Positions 1-8,526 of a stretch of DNA of 64,000 bases are shown piece by piece. The stretch's first letter is position 1; each line of letters starts with the position of its first letter. The translations under genes and the position numbers were made by a program. A model generated the notes under the pieces. That model was not told the origin of the DNA and ran no database searches. It saw only the letters and a program-made list of their open reading frames with translations. The DNA is from Pedobacter psychroterrae (GTDB lineage: Bacteria; Bacteroidota; Bacteroidia; Sphingobacteriales; Sphingobacteriaceae): positions 1,178,001-1,242,000 of the forward strand of contig NZ_SJSL01000002.1 in the NCBI RefSeq assembly GCF_004331695.1, in the 5' to 3' direction.

Positions 1-1140
1 AATGAAAGCTTAGGATATATGTTGAACAATGCCGGATATCAGAATCCTGTCCCATATTTGAGTATTCTTCTACCCATTGGCTTGTCATTTCATACATTTC
101 AGGCCATGAGTTATACAATTGAGGTATATAGGGGTAACCAAAAAGCTGAGCAGCATTTCGGTATATATAGCCTTTATGTAATGTTTTACCCTCAATTGGT
201 GGCGGGGCCCATTGAACGGCCTCAAAACATACTCAGCCAGATGCATGCAAAGCATGAATTTGACTACAACAGGGTGGTGTCCGGATTGCAATTAATGCTT
301 TGGGGTTTTTTTAAAAAACTGGTAGTAGCCGATCGCCTGTCAATCTATGTTAATTCTATTTATGGTCATCCTGAGCTTCACAACGGATCGTCGGTTGCAA
401 TTGCTTCTCTGTTTTTTGCCATTCAGATTTACTGTGATTTTTCGGGCTATTCCGATATTGCTATTGGATGTGCCAGGATAATGGGATATGACCTTATGAT
501 CAATTTCAGGCGGCCATATTTCTCAAAATCAATAAGCGAATTCTGGAGCAGATGGCATATTTCGCTTTCCACCTGGTTCAGGGATTATTTATATATTCCT
601 TTAGGAGGAAACCGGGTGCCAAAATACAGGGTATATCTAAATTTAATGATTGTTTTCCTGGTAAGCGGCATCTGGCATGGTGCCAATTATACCTTTATTC
701 TCTGGGGAGCACTGCATGGTTTTTATTTGCTTTGTGGTCTTCAGTTCAACAAGCTCCGGTCGGGATTTACGCATAGACTGCATATAAGTAGTCGGGTAAA
801 TAATTTGCTCAGTATTGTTCTAACTATTATTTTAGTAACTTTTGCCTGGATCTTTTTCAGGGCAACTTCCATCAAAGACGCTTTTACTCTGGTGACGAAC
901 CTCAAAACGATCGGGCAAGTACCATTTCTTGGGGATGGAATCAGCAATATGGCACATTGTGTATTGGCTATTGCATTGCTATTTATGGTCGAGTATAAAA
1001 TGGAATACCTCAGTGACAGGTTTAACCTGCTTACACACAAAATAATCTGGGTAAGATGGTCTTTTCTTGTAATCAGTGTTTTTGTTATATTGCTATTTGG
1101 GGTGTTTAGCGGAGGTCAGTTTATTTATTTTCAATTCTAG
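1..1140 (+). CDS. MBOAT-family membrane O-acyltransferase (5' end outside window)
   Basis: Multi-spanning membrane protein of the MBOAT family (AlgI/DltB-like), which moves acyl groups, usually acetyl, across the inner membrane onto extracellular polysaccharide. The frame is open to base 1 before the first ATG at 19, so the N-terminus is missing; about 379 residues are present against roughly 470-500 usual for the family. Family signatures are visible: EFWSRWHISLSTWFRDY followed by PLGGNR, then the SGIWHGANYTF segment with the conserved histidine. The downstream SGNH-like gene starts 4 bp after the stop, an arrangement like algI/algJ or dltB/dltD. The substrate is not visible; O-acetylation of an exopolysaccharide is inferred from the neighbouring glycan genes. 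Confidence 0.9.
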   Translation, partial: NESLGYMLNNAGYQNPVPYLSILLPIGLSFHTFQAMSYTIEVYRGNQKAEQHFGIYSLYVMFYPQLVAGPIERPQNILSQMHAKHEFDYNRVVSGLQLMLWGFFKKLVVADRLSIYVNSIYGHPELHNGSSVAIASLFFAIQIYCDFSGYSDIAIGCARIMGYDLMINFRRPYFSKSISEFWSRWHISLSTWFRDYLYIPLGGNRVPKYRVYLNLMIVFLVSGIWHGANYTFILWGALHGFYLLCGLQFNKLRSGFTHRLHISSRVNNLLSIVLTIILVTFAWIFFRATSIKDAFTLVTNLKTIGQVPFLGDGISNMAHCVLAIALLFMVEYKMEYLSDRFNLLTHKIIWVRWSFLVISVFVILLFGVFSGGQFIYFQF

Positions 1141-1144
1141 CGGC

Positions 1145-2089
1145 ATGAACCAGAGTGTAGTAGTTTTTATAAAACGTTTATTCTTGTTTATGGCATTGTT
1201 GATCGTTGCTGATAATATCATCGGATACGGATTAGAAACAATTTATTTCGGCCAGAAGAAGGGGCAATTTGCGCAAACCACCTTTTCCATAGACAATACT
1301 ACACAAGACATTCTTATTTTTGGAAGTTCAAGGGCAGTAAGGCATTACTCACCTAATGTATTGTCGAAAGCATTGAACATGTCGTGTTACAACGTGGGAA
1401 GGGACGCACAGTCCTTACCATACTATGCTGCAATGCAAGAAGCAATATTTACCAGATACAAGCCCAAAATGATTATTGTTGACGTTAATAACTGGGAACT
1501 TGCGCCCGGAGAGGCTAAGTACGAAAAGCTGTCTATTCTATTGCCATATTATCGTCACCATCCGGAACTGGCACCCTATCTCAAACAAAGCGGGCAATGG
1601 GAAGGAATTAAATTATTGTCGAGAACATATCCCTACAATTCCAGCTTATTTATTTTAGCTTATAATTTTCTCTTTGCTAATAAGTTGATTGCGGATGAAC
1701 ATGGTTTTGCACCTCTTACAGGAAAGATGACGTCGGCGATGCTGGATGATTATGCCTCCCGCCTCAAACTCAACAGTCAGGCGAGTGCTGAAAGCGATAA
1801 AATAATAGATCGAAAAGCACTGAATTATTACAGGCAATTTTTAGCTAATACGAATACTCACAATATCAAAACCTACGTGGTAATTTCCCCCAAAGTGTTA
1901 AAGGAGCCTCTGGATGCTAGAAATAAGCTCCTTAAAAAGATAGCACAGGAATATCCAAATGTTAAGTTTATCGACTTTTCTGATGATAAAGACTACAATA
2001 TGATGTACGGAAAATTCGCTGACGTATTTCATCTGAATAATGAAGGTGCCGAAGAATTTACCCGGGACCTAATCCCTTTCTTAAATTGA
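1145..2089 (+). CDS. SGNH/DltD-like periplasmic acyltransferase partner
   Basis: Protein of 314 residues with an N-terminal membrane anchor (about residues 5-27) and an SGNH-hydrolase-like periplasmic domain. The block I region reads ILIFGSSRAV around residues 57-65, so the usual GDS is GSS here. The C-terminus carries DVFHLNNEGA with D293 and H296, the normal Asp/His positions of the SGNH triad. I chose the ATG at 1145 rather than the in-frame one at 1076 because the latter lies inside the MBOAT gene and the 1145 start gives a normal membrane anchor. With the MBOAT 4 bp upstream it likely forms a two-component O-acylation pair. Weak primary similarity is usual for this family, so the substrate cannot be assigned. 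Confidence 0.75.
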   Translation: MNQSVVVFIKRLFLFMALLIVADNIIGYGLETIYFGQKKGQFAQTTFSIDNTTQDILIFGSSRAVRHYSPNVLSKALNMSCYNVGRDAQSLPYYAAMQEAIFTRYKPKMIIVDVNNWELAPGEAKYEKLSILLPYYRHHPELAPYLKQSGQWEGIKLLSRTYPYNSSLFILAYNFLFANKLIADEHGFAPLTGKMTSAMLDDYASRLKLNSQASAESDKIIDRKALNYYRQFLANTNTHNIKTYVVISPKVLKEPLDARNKLLKKIAQEYPNVKFIDFSDDKDYNMMYGKFADVFHLNNEGAEEFTRDLIPFLN

Positions 2090-2219
2090 TATTCTTCTAA
2101 TTTCAGCCCTGAAAATATATTCATTTTTTTTTACAGGTTTAGATTCGTACTATTGTATTGCGATAAAGAACCATGCTTTTATGGAAAAAAAGCAGATAGA
2201 TTTTAAACTGTAAATTCTT

Positions 2220-3569
2220 ATGAAGTTATACTTATACTTTTTGTTTGCTTTAGTCTTTATGTTTTTTAGCACCTGTAAAAAGAAACCACTGAAGGCGGAA
2301 TACGTAACTGATAAAGATACAGTGGAGGAAATTCAGAAAACTCATAAGATAATTGAAGTGGGTACAGGCGACGGAAATCTTGTTATAGATGGTTCAGGGA
2401 TGTCCCTTAACTGCAATGACACTATACGTATTGCTAAGGGATCATACAACAGCATCAATATAAAAAATATAAAATCCCGGAATGGCTGCACCGTCACTAT
2501 CATAAATACTGGGCTGGTGGAGATAAACGGCAACTTCAAACAGATGAACCTTCAGAATTTGAGAGGGGTTAATATAACAGGAAACGGGGATCCAAATATT
2601 AAATACGGGTTTCAGTTTCATGACAATATCTACCGGTCTGTGGTTATCAGTAAGCCTTATAGCAGGGCAACACTCCAGTACGCCTCCTTCAAAAATATTT
2701 TTGATTATGTTATTACATTCAATGAGAGTTCTGAATACGATGGGACAGAAAATTCATATGCTGAAGATCTGAAGTTTTTGAGTATCTCTTGCGAAAACAC
2801 AGCAACGCTCCTAAGAGTGATGGGGAATGTAGAAAATAATAAGATTGTTGGGTATATCAAAGGACTTGAAATTGCTTATCTGGATTACCGGAATTCTGAA
2901 GTTGGAGATATTATAAATGTTGGAAATGTTGAGGACTATGACATACATCATAATAGGGTCATGGATATAAACAGGACAACAAATACACATAATGGGGTAT
3001 TTCATTGCGGTGGCAATGGTAAATTTCATGATAACTTCATAAGCAATCATTCAGGTAATGCCTTACGTGCCTGGATGTTCACCCTGGGCTCCAGACCAAA
3101 AAATGTATTGATCTATAACAATATCGTGGTTAATTCACGAAAATACTCTGCATTTGAAACCCAATCCTTCAGTTTTTTTATGGGCCCCAAAGTCACCTAT
3201 GCAAATGCACAGGTGTACAACAATACTTGTGGAAACCTGAATATCAGCAAAGACTGGTACGGCAATGTCGTGGATGTTTACAACCTTCAGGGTGGATACT
3301 GCAAAGTATTCAATAACCTTGCATTCAATTTTCCGGCGCCAAACCCGGCAGATAAGATCATTAATCAACAATCTTCAACTACTCCTCAGAATTCAAATAA
3401 CCTGTATTTTAACACTGCAGCTGAAGTAGGATTTTCAGACCAGACTACCTATACCCTTACCACAAGCTCTGCGGCAAAAAACAAAGGATTACCAGCTAGA
3501 TCACTTCTTGAAGATTTTTACGGTCAGTCAAGAAGCAGAACGAAGCCTTCAATAGGGGCCGTAGAATAA
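2220..3569 (+). CDS. Lipoprotein with right-handed parallel beta-helix, lyase-like
   Basis: Lipoprotein of 449 residues. The signal ends FFSTC, with the lipidated cysteine at residue 19 followed by a lysine run. The rest is a succession of short strands rich in Asn, Gly and aliphatic residues with repeated turns such as DIHHNRVMDI, KFHDNFISNH and VLIYNNIVVN. This is the pattern of right-handed beta-helix proteins such as pectate lyase-like and chondroitinase B-like enzymes. I see no unambiguous catalytic motif, so a polysaccharide lyase or surface glycan-binding role is inference. It lies 130 bp after the SGNH gene on the same strand and converges with the partner-switching operon, whose last stop is 3 bp away. 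Confidence 0.65.
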   Translation: MKLYLYFLFALVFMFFSTCKKKPLKAEYVTDKDTVEEIQKTHKIIEVGTGDGNLVIDGSGMSLNCNDTIRIAKGSYNSINIKNIKSRNGCTVTIINTGLVEINGNFKQMNLQNLRGVNITGNGDPNIKYGFQFHDNIYRSVVISKPYSRATLQYASFKNIFDYVITFNESSEYDGTENSYAEDLKFLSISCENTATLLRVMGNVENNKIVGYIKGLEIAYLDYRNSEVGDIINVGNVEDYDIHHNRVMDINRTTNTHNGVFHCGGNGKFHDNFISNHSGNALRAWMFTLGSRPKNVLIYNNIVVNSRKYSAFETQSFSFFMGPKVTYANAQVYNNTCGNLNISKDWYGNVVDVYNLQGGYCKVFNNLAFNFPAPNPADKIINQQSSTTPQNSNNLYFNTAAEVGFSDQTTYTLTTSSAAKNKGLPARSLLEDFYGQSRSRTKPSIGAVE

Positions 3570-3572
3570 AGA

Positions 3573-4097
3573 TCAAATCTTTATATTCACAATATACCTG
3601 TTCTCCTTCATCTCAGGATCGTACTGATAAATAAAGCTGTCAGAAGCCAGCGTAATAATATAAAATCCGAAATGCTCAGGCAGCCTGTCCAGGCTCAGTT
3701 CATCTTTCCTGATAGGATTAAGAAATCTAAACTTATACCTATCTAAAGGCTGTATTTCGTGGTTATTGCTTTCCGAAAAACTAACATGTAACTTCTGCTC
3801 AATATTTTCAAAAGGAATTTGCTGAGGCGAACTAAATTCTATCTGCAAACCTTTTTCGAGTTTTAGAATACTCAGCTGCGGATGGTCAATGATTAATTGA
3901 ATTTGTGTGGGAAGCCCATTTGAATGCTTTATGGAATTGGTGATCAATTCCACAATAATCAATTTAATCCTTCTTTGATACGACAAGTCCAGATGCAAAT
4001 GTTCCATGATGATGTCCAATATATGTTTTGTGTAATCATATATTTTGTCAGAATCATTGGGTATTTCCACATCAATAGTTATCGGGAGTTTATTCAT
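3573..4097 (-). CDS. HATPase-like anti-sigma-type kinase, degenerate
   Basis: Protein of 174 residues resembling RsbW/SpoIIAB-type GHKL kinases, which phosphorylate a STAS-domain partner. The N-box is clear: VELITNSIKHS with E50, N54 and H58. The expected DxGxG G1 box is not visible; the corresponding stretch reads LKLEKGLQIEF. The G2-like region HFGFYIITLASD keeps the hydrophobic pattern but lacks the GLGL glycines. It may therefore bind its STAS partner without normal ATP hydrolysis. The ATG overlaps the STAS gene's stop by 4 bp, so the two are translationally coupled. It is the last gene of a four-gene leftward operon. No sigma factor gene is adjacent. Confidence 0.7.
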   Translation of the reverse strand: MNKLPITIDVEIPNDSDKIYDYTKHILDIIMEHLHLDLSYQRRIKLIIVELITNSIKHSNGLPTQIQLIIDHPQLSILKLEKGLQIEFSSPQQIPFENIEQKLHVSFSESNNHEIQPLDRYKFRFLNPIRKDELSLDRLPEHFGFYIITLASDSFIYQYDPEMKENRYIVNIKI

Positions 4098-4435
4098 TTT
4101 TTGAATTCTATATAAGCGCTATCCACTGAATTCCTTATAATAAATATTTTATCCAACCTTGTCAGTTCAAATAGATTTTGAATATCATTATTGAGTTCCA
4201 CCAATACAAGTTTACCTCCAATAGGGGTCAGTTTTTTCAATATTGCGACCAAAGCACCTAAAAATGAACTATCCAGGTATTCCACATTTTCAAAAGAGAT
4301 CACTATATTGCTCTCACCTGACTCAATTTCTTCAAATACATACTCTTTAAAAATATCCGATCTGGATAAGTTGGCGTCTTTTGCTACTAGAGTAAGTACC
4401 ATGACATCACTAAAGTTTTCTTTTTCTACGTCCAT
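4094..4435 (-). CDS. STAS-domain anti-anti-sigma factor (RsbV/SpoIIAA-like)
   Basis: A single STAS domain of 113 residues. The phosphorylatable serine lies in VEYLDSSFLGALV (S57, second Ser of DSS), the position used in SpoIIAA and RsbV, followed by the helix and the GGKLVLVELN strand. In partner switching the unphosphorylated form binds the GHKL kinase-like partner and frees its target. It directly follows the PP2C phosphatase gene (next base) and overlaps the GHKL gene by 4 bp, so all partners of one switch are encoded together. Targets could be a distant sigma factor or a polysaccharide enzyme. Confidence 0.88.
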   Translation of the reverse strand: MDVEKENFSDVMVLTLVAKDANLSRSDIFKEYVFEEIESGESNIVISFENVEYLDSSFLGALVAILKKLTPIGGKLVLVELNNDIQNLFELTRLDKIFIIRNSVDSAYIEFKK

Positions 4436-5560
4436 TTATATTTTTTTTAAAATTATAATACTGCAGTCATCTACCTGTGACACGTGTTTGTTAAATAAAT
4501 GATCCTTTATACTTTCAGCTGTCTCACCATTCTTTTTTAAATTATAGATCTTTTCTTTTAAAAGATTGATGTCAGATTTCTTTCTTCCCTCAATTTCAAA
4601 GTCTATCATGCCGTCAGAGATCATGTACAATTCATCACCTTTATTCAAATTTATAGCGATCTGGTCAAACACACCAACTTCAGCAAAGCCAAGCAGGATA
4701 CCGGTTGATTGAAATGATTGCAGTTCATTGTTTTCATTCGCATATTTCAGCAAAGGTAAATCACCCGCCCCTGCATATACTGCCTTTCCTTCTTCATCAT
4801 CGAGTAAAACGATGCTGAGGGTAGAAAATATATCATTCAACAGCTCATCCGCATGGATTACACGGTTTAATTTATTCAAAATTTCTGAAAGCGCATAATT
4901 TTCATCGTATACACACAACCTGATTGCAGACCTGATATAACTCAGGTAACTAAAAGAAAAAAACCAGGCCCCCCATTTTTTCCCCATCACATCACCCAGA
5001 ATGATAAAGGTATAGCGGTCGTTTACTTTAATGAAATCTATAAAGTCTCCACCTGGCTGATCCTGGTAGGACTGATTGAAATAGCTGATCGAGAAATTTT
5101 TTAATACCGGTGCTGCTTTAGGTATGTTTCGGAGATTTAACTTTTCCGCTACATCTTTTATCTCGCTCAGGGAGCGTTCATAATGTTCCTTTACAGTGAT
5201 TAGCAGATTGTCAATCTTAGATAGAATATGCTTGGAAGGAGTATTTTTAGCAATATAATCAATGGCCTTAAGGTCCAGTCCCTTTTGCACTGAATCTTTA
5301 TCATTTACAGAGGTAAGAAAAAGAAAGGGGATGTTTTTAAACATATCCTTTTCCAGAAGCCTGCTCCTGAATTCAAAGCCGTTCTTATCAGGCATCTCAT
5401 AGTCAGAGATGATAAGATCTGGTTTTTCAATCTTCAGGATCTCTTCTGCCTCATACACTGAAAGAGCTATCTTGCAGTTATAGCCACTAGATGAAAGTAA
5501 TTTTTCAAATAGTTTTAATTGAAAAATATCATCATCCACCAATAAGATAGTTCTACTCAT
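4436..5560 (-). CDS. Response-regulator-coupled PP2C (SpoIIE/RsbU-type) phosphatase
   Basis: Protein of 374 residues with an N-terminal CheY-like receiver (about 1-120) and a C-terminal SpoIIE-type PP2C phosphatase (about 165-374). The receiver has the D9-D11 acidic pocket in LLVDDD, phosphoacceptor D53 in ISDYEMPDKNGFE, and a Thr/Ser followed by a C-terminal Lys. PP2C motifs are GGDFIDFIK, LGDVMGKKWGAW (usually GDVSGKG), MISDGMIDF and the final DDCSIIILK, which supply the metal-binding aspartates. Such proteins dephosphorylate a STAS protein in response to a phosphorelay; that partner is the next gene. Its start overlaps the upstream membrane-protein gene by 8 bp. Confidence 0.9.
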   Translation of the reverse strand: MSRTILLVDDDIFQLKLFEKLLSSSGYNCKIALSVYEAEEILKIEKPDLIISDYEMPDKNGFEFRSRLLEKDMFKNIPFLFLTSVNDKDSVQKGLDLKAIDYIAKNTPSKHILSKIDNLLITVKEHYERSLSEIKDVAEKLNLRNIPKAAPVLKNFSISYFNQSYQDQPGGDFIDFIKVNDRYTFIILGDVMGKKWGAWFFSFSYLSYIRSAIRLCVYDENYALSEILNKLNRVIHADELLNDIFSTLSIVLLDDEEGKAVYAGAGDLPLLKYANENNELQSFQSTGILLGFAEVGVFDQIAINLNKGDELYMISDGMIDFEIEGRKKSDINLLKEKIYNLKKNGETAESIKDHLFNKHVSQVDDCSIIILKKI

Positions 5561-6092
5561 TCTGTTTTAGGTTAAACAAAGACTTAAATATAATATATAT
5601 CCCAACAGCAACAATAATTAATGAAATTAGGTCCATCAATGTAACACCATCGTCCCGTGTGAAATGAAAAATCGTAAACATTTCAAAGTAAGGCGGTGCG
5701 GGCATTATAATCATCGCAAAGCCCAGTGTTACAAATAGTAAGCCAATAATAGCTTTTATTCCTCTATAGAGTACTTGTGTAAACTTAACCGGCCTTAAAT
5801 CACGTGAGTCAAAGTGGTTGGTTTTCAGCATAAGTTCCAGCTGATCCAATTGGTCCAACTTATCCATTTCTGCCCTGACCAGTTTCCTTACACCCTTTAG
5901 TTGTCGTTCTCTTAGTTTTTCGTCGATAGCAGTATTGATGCGGTGCTTCAGGTCCTTTACATTATCAGAATCTAGTTTACTTTCATTCAGTAATAGAATA
6001 AACTCATTGAGCTTGTCCTGTAAATCACGTTCCTCCTTCTCAAGGTTTTCAAAATTTATTAATTCATCAGTAATTTTCTTTTTATCGGCCAA
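5553..6092 (-). CDS. Coiled-coil membrane protein, first gene of the partner-switching operon
   Basis: Unrecognised protein of 179 residues. The first 105 residues or so are highly charged and predicted coiled coil (repeated E/K/L heptads such as NLEKEERDLQDKLNE). Two hydrophobic segments follow at about 112-132 and 151-172. A cytoplasmic coiled coil anchored by a C-terminal hairpin is the simplest reading. It overlaps the phosphatase gene by 8 bp and opens the operon, so it could be a membrane sensor or anchor for the switch; that is inference from position. Only 42 bp separate its start from the divergent glycosyltransferase gene at 6135, so the two promoters must overlap or be back to back. 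Confidence 0.6.
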   Translation of the reverse strand: MADKKKITDELINFENLEKEERDLQDKLNEFILLLNESKLDSDNVKDLKHRINTAIDEKLRERQLKGVRKLVRAEMDKLDQLDQLELMLKTNHFDSRDLRPVKFTQVLYRGIKAIIGLLFVTLGFAMIIMPAPPYFEMFTIFHFTRDDGVTLMDLISLIIVAVGIYIIFKSLFNLKQNE

Positions 6093-6134
6093 AATGTGCT
6101 ATTTTGATAATTCTAATAATATATTAAATTAAGA

Positions 6135-7049
6135 ATGATTTTAATATCAGTCATCACTGTAAATTTCCACCAGCCAAACGTCTCCATTGAGTTACTCAAG
6201 TCCATCAACTTACATCCTGCTAAAGCTAATATAGAGATAATTTTAGTAGATAACGGAAGTAAAGAAAACAATGAAGCCTATTTTAAGGATTATTGCCCTG
6301 AGCTTATTTATATCCGTTCAGAACAAAATCTTGGTTTTGCAGGTGGCAATAATCTGGGTATCAGGAAAGCTAAAGGAGATTACCTTTTTTTAATTAATAA
6401 TGATACCGAAATTACCAATGGATTGTTGGACCAGCTTGCTCAAACGTTGGCAGAAAATCCACACATAGGAATAATTTCCCCAAAAATCAATTACTTTGAT
6501 GATAAATCAATGATCCAGTATGCGGGATTTACTCCAATGAATTATTATACCTGCAGAAATAGCTGTGTTGGTCAGTTTGAAACAGATAATAAGCAATATG
6601 ACGACCTGGTACAGCCCACCGGATACATACATGGAGCTGCTATGATGATCAGGAAAGAAGCATTGGATAAAGCGGGCCCAATGGCCGAAAATTTCTTTCT
6701 CTACTACGAAGAGACAGACTGGTGCGACAAAATAAGAAAAGCGGGTTATCAGGTATGGGTCAATACCAATGCGCTGATCTACCATAAGGAATCTATATCG
6801 GTAGGGAAGAACAGTGCACTTAAAGAATTTTTCATGAACCGTAACCGTATTTTGTTTATCCGGCGCAATGCAAAAATACATCAGCGTATGTTCTTTTATT
6901 TTTATTTTATGCTGTTTGTTGCCCCGCGTAATATAATTAAGTACCTCATGACAGGTACGCCACATTTTATACCAGTACTTTTTCGTGCCATCTGGTGGAA
7001 CGTTACGAATAAAACAAACAGTGCCTACCTTGGCTTTACATTGAAATAA
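6135..7049 (+). CDS. GT2 family glycosyltransferase (rhamnosyltransferase-like)
   Basis: Inverting family 2 glycosyltransferase of 304 residues with a GT-A fold. Visible elements are the N-terminal VITVNFHQP nucleotide-binding start, ILVDNGSKEN, the NLGFAGGNNLGI segment typical of the WbbL/rhamnosyltransferase-like group, the metal-binding NNDTE motif, and FFLYYEETDWCDKI around the catalytic acid. A hydrophobic region near residues 255-270 suggests membrane association. It probably adds one sugar to a lipid-linked or surface glycan; donor and acceptor cannot be read from sequence. The next glycosyltransferase starts 2 bp after its stop, so the two are one operon. Confidence 0.87.
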   Translation: MILISVITVNFHQPNVSIELLKSINLHPAKANIEIILVDNGSKENNEAYFKDYCPELIYIRSEQNLGFAGGNNLGIRKAKGDYLFLINNDTEITNGLLDQLAQTLAENPHIGIISPKINYFDDKSMIQYAGFTPMNYYTCRNSCVGQFETDNKQYDDLVQPTGYIHGAAMMIRKEALDKAGPMAENFFLYYEETDWCDKIRKAGYQVWVNTNALIYHKESISVGKNSALKEFFMNRNRILFIRRNAKIHQRMFFYFYFMLFVAPRNIIKYLMTGTPHFIPVLFRAIWWNVTNKTNSAYLGFTLK

Positions 7050-7051
7050 TT

Positions 7052-8218
7052 ATGATTATAGCTTTTTGGATCTCTATATTTTTAATCTTCTATACCTTTT
7101 TTGGGTATGGGATATTGCTTTATGTCTTAATCAGGATCAAACGCATTTTAAGGCCTGCTCCTAGAAAAATATACTCGGATGATGAATTACCCACCTGTAC
7201 ACTGATTGTCGCTGCATACAACGAAGCAGGGTTTATAGAAGAGAAAATAGCCAATACCTTATCTCTGGATTATCCTGCAGATAAACTTCAGCTTATTTTT
7301 GTAACGGATGGTTCCACAGACCGCACAGCCGAGCTGATCAGCAATTATCCACAGATCAGGTTGTTGCATACTCCCGAAAGGAAGGGAAAGATCTCTGCGG
7401 TACACCGGGCCATTGAAGCGGTAAACACACAGCTCATCGTATTCACCGATGCAAATACTTTTTTAAATAAGGATGCACTTACCATGATCTGCAGGCACTA
7501 TGCAGATGCAAAGGTAGGCGCCGTAGCGGGCGAAAAGCGGGTAATGATTGAAGCTGAAGCAGATGCCACGGCAGGAGAGGGCTTTTACTGGAAATACGAA
7601 TCAAAACTTAAAGCCTGGGATTCTGAACTTTACTCTGTAGTAGGGGCAGCCGGTGAATTGTTTAGCATCCGCAAAGATCTTTATGAGCCGGTACCTGCAG
7701 ATAGCGTGTTGGACGATTTTATGATCTCTATGAGGATTGCTGAAAAAGGTTTTGTCATCGTATACGAACCCGAAGCATATGCTATGGAAACATCTTCCGC
7801 CAATATTAAAGAAGAACTTAAAAGAAAAATCAGGATTGCGGCAGGAGGGATTCAGTCGGTTTTATGGCTAAGTTCATTGCTCAACCCATTTAGATACCCA
7901 CTGCTCTCTTTTCAATATATAAGCCACAGGGTACTGCGCTGGACGATTACTCCAATCCTGATGATCGCGGTGTTGATGATGAATATTGGTATGGTACTTT
8001 CCCGAGCTTCGGATTTTTATAGCTTTATATTGATTGCTCAGGTATTATTCTATGTCTCTGCTTATTTGGGTAAGGTAATGGAGACAAGAAAGATCAGGGT
8101 TAAGGTGCTCTTTATACCGTATTATTTTTGCGTAATGAACTACGCCATCCTTGCCGGCCTTATCAGGTTTTTCTTTGGAACCCAATCAGTGATCTGGGAA
8201 AAAGCAGAAAGGAAGTAA
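7052..8218 (+). CDS. Membrane GT2 glycosyltransferase (processive-type architecture)
   Basis: Membrane glycosyltransferase of 388 residues: an N-terminal transmembrane helix (about 2-24), a cytosolic GT2 domain (about 48-270) and several C-terminal hydrophobic segments. Motifs are VAAYNEAGFIEEKI, VTDGSTDRTAELI, the FTDANT metal site, DDFMISMRIAEKG with the third aspartate, and a KRKIRIAAGG stretch where processive enzymes have QxxRW-type residues. The architecture resembles IcaA/hyaluronan-synthase relatives, but the Q-x-x-R-W motif is not intact. With the preceding glycosyltransferase it likely makes or extends an exopolysaccharide. Confidence 0.85.
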   Translation: MIIAFWISIFLIFYTFFGYGILLYVLIRIKRILRPAPRKIYSDDELPTCTLIVAAYNEAGFIEEKIANTLSLDYPADKLQLIFVTDGSTDRTAELISNYPQIRLLHTPERKGKISAVHRAIEAVNTQLIVFTDANTFLNKDALTMICRHYADAKVGAVAGEKRVMIEAEADATAGEGFYWKYESKLKAWDSELYSVVGAAGELFSIRKDLYEPVPADSVLDDFMISMRIAEKGFVIVYEPEAYAMETSSANIKEELKRKIRIAAGGIQSVLWLSSLLNPFRYPLLSFQYISHRVLRWTITPILMIAVLMMNIGMVLSRASDFYSFILIAQVLFYVSAYLGKVMETRKIRVKVLFIPYYFCVMNYAILAGLIRFFFGTQSVIWEKAERK

Positions 8219-8226
8219 AAAGAGGT

Positions 8227-8272
8227 AATGTCTTCAGCTGATCCCGACCATTCGGAGCCGGCTAAAGACATT
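8227..8272. terminator. Inverted repeat between convergent genes, possible terminator
   Basis: Arms AATGTCTTCAGC (8227-8238) and GCTAAAGACATT (8261-8272) pair over 12 positions with one mismatch around a 22-nt loop. Read leftward the hairpin is followed within a few bases by a short T run (complement of the A run at 8216-8220). It lies between the converging glycosyltransferase gene and the 61-residue protein gene. A transcript-end role, mainly for the leftward gene, is inferred. Confidence 0.4.
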
Positions 8273-8301
8273 GAACAACTATAAACGTAAATCGCGTATA
8301 C

Positions 8302-8487
8302 TTATTTCTTTTCCGGAGGAGTATTAACGATCTCTCCAAATTCATTTACCCAAGCCATCATGCTGTCCAGATCTCCTCCTGTGGAGTTTTGCTGGCGCTC
8401 TTGCTTGCGTTGTTCTTTATCTTCTTTCTTCTTTTGTCTGTTTTTTTCCAATTGCTTCTTCATGAAGGTAGCCTGAGATTTAGCCAT
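8302..8487 (-). CDS. Small highly basic protein (61 aa)
   Basis: Small protein whose first 35 residues are almost all Lys, Glu, Gln and Arg (for example NRQKKKEDKEQRKQERQQN). A short C-terminal segment, MMAWVNEFGEIVNTPP, follows. From memory, similar small proteins are widespread in Bacteroidota and often lie near cold-shock genes; no cold-shock gene is visible here. Function unknown; an RNA- or ribosome-associated role is only a guess from the charge. It has a well-formed promoter about 200 bp upstream (8690-8720), so its mRNA carries an unusually long leader. Confidence 0.75.
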   Translation of the reverse strand: MAKSQATFMKKQLEKNRQKKKEDKEQRKQERQQNSTGGDLDSMMAWVNEFGEIVNTPPEKK

Positions 8488-8526
8488 AAATTCAATGTAT
8501 TAATTAATAAATAACTTTTCTCCAGT

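Noticed and set aside
1076..1144. Upstream in-frame start for the SGNH-like protein
   Set aside because: The extension overlaps the MBOAT coding sequence and adds an unusual Cys-rich segment; ATG at 1145 is more natural.
4191..4502. 103-codon forward ORF over the STAS gene
   Set aside because: Shadow of the STAS gene on the other strand; composition is low-complexity Ser/Thr and there is no family resemblance.
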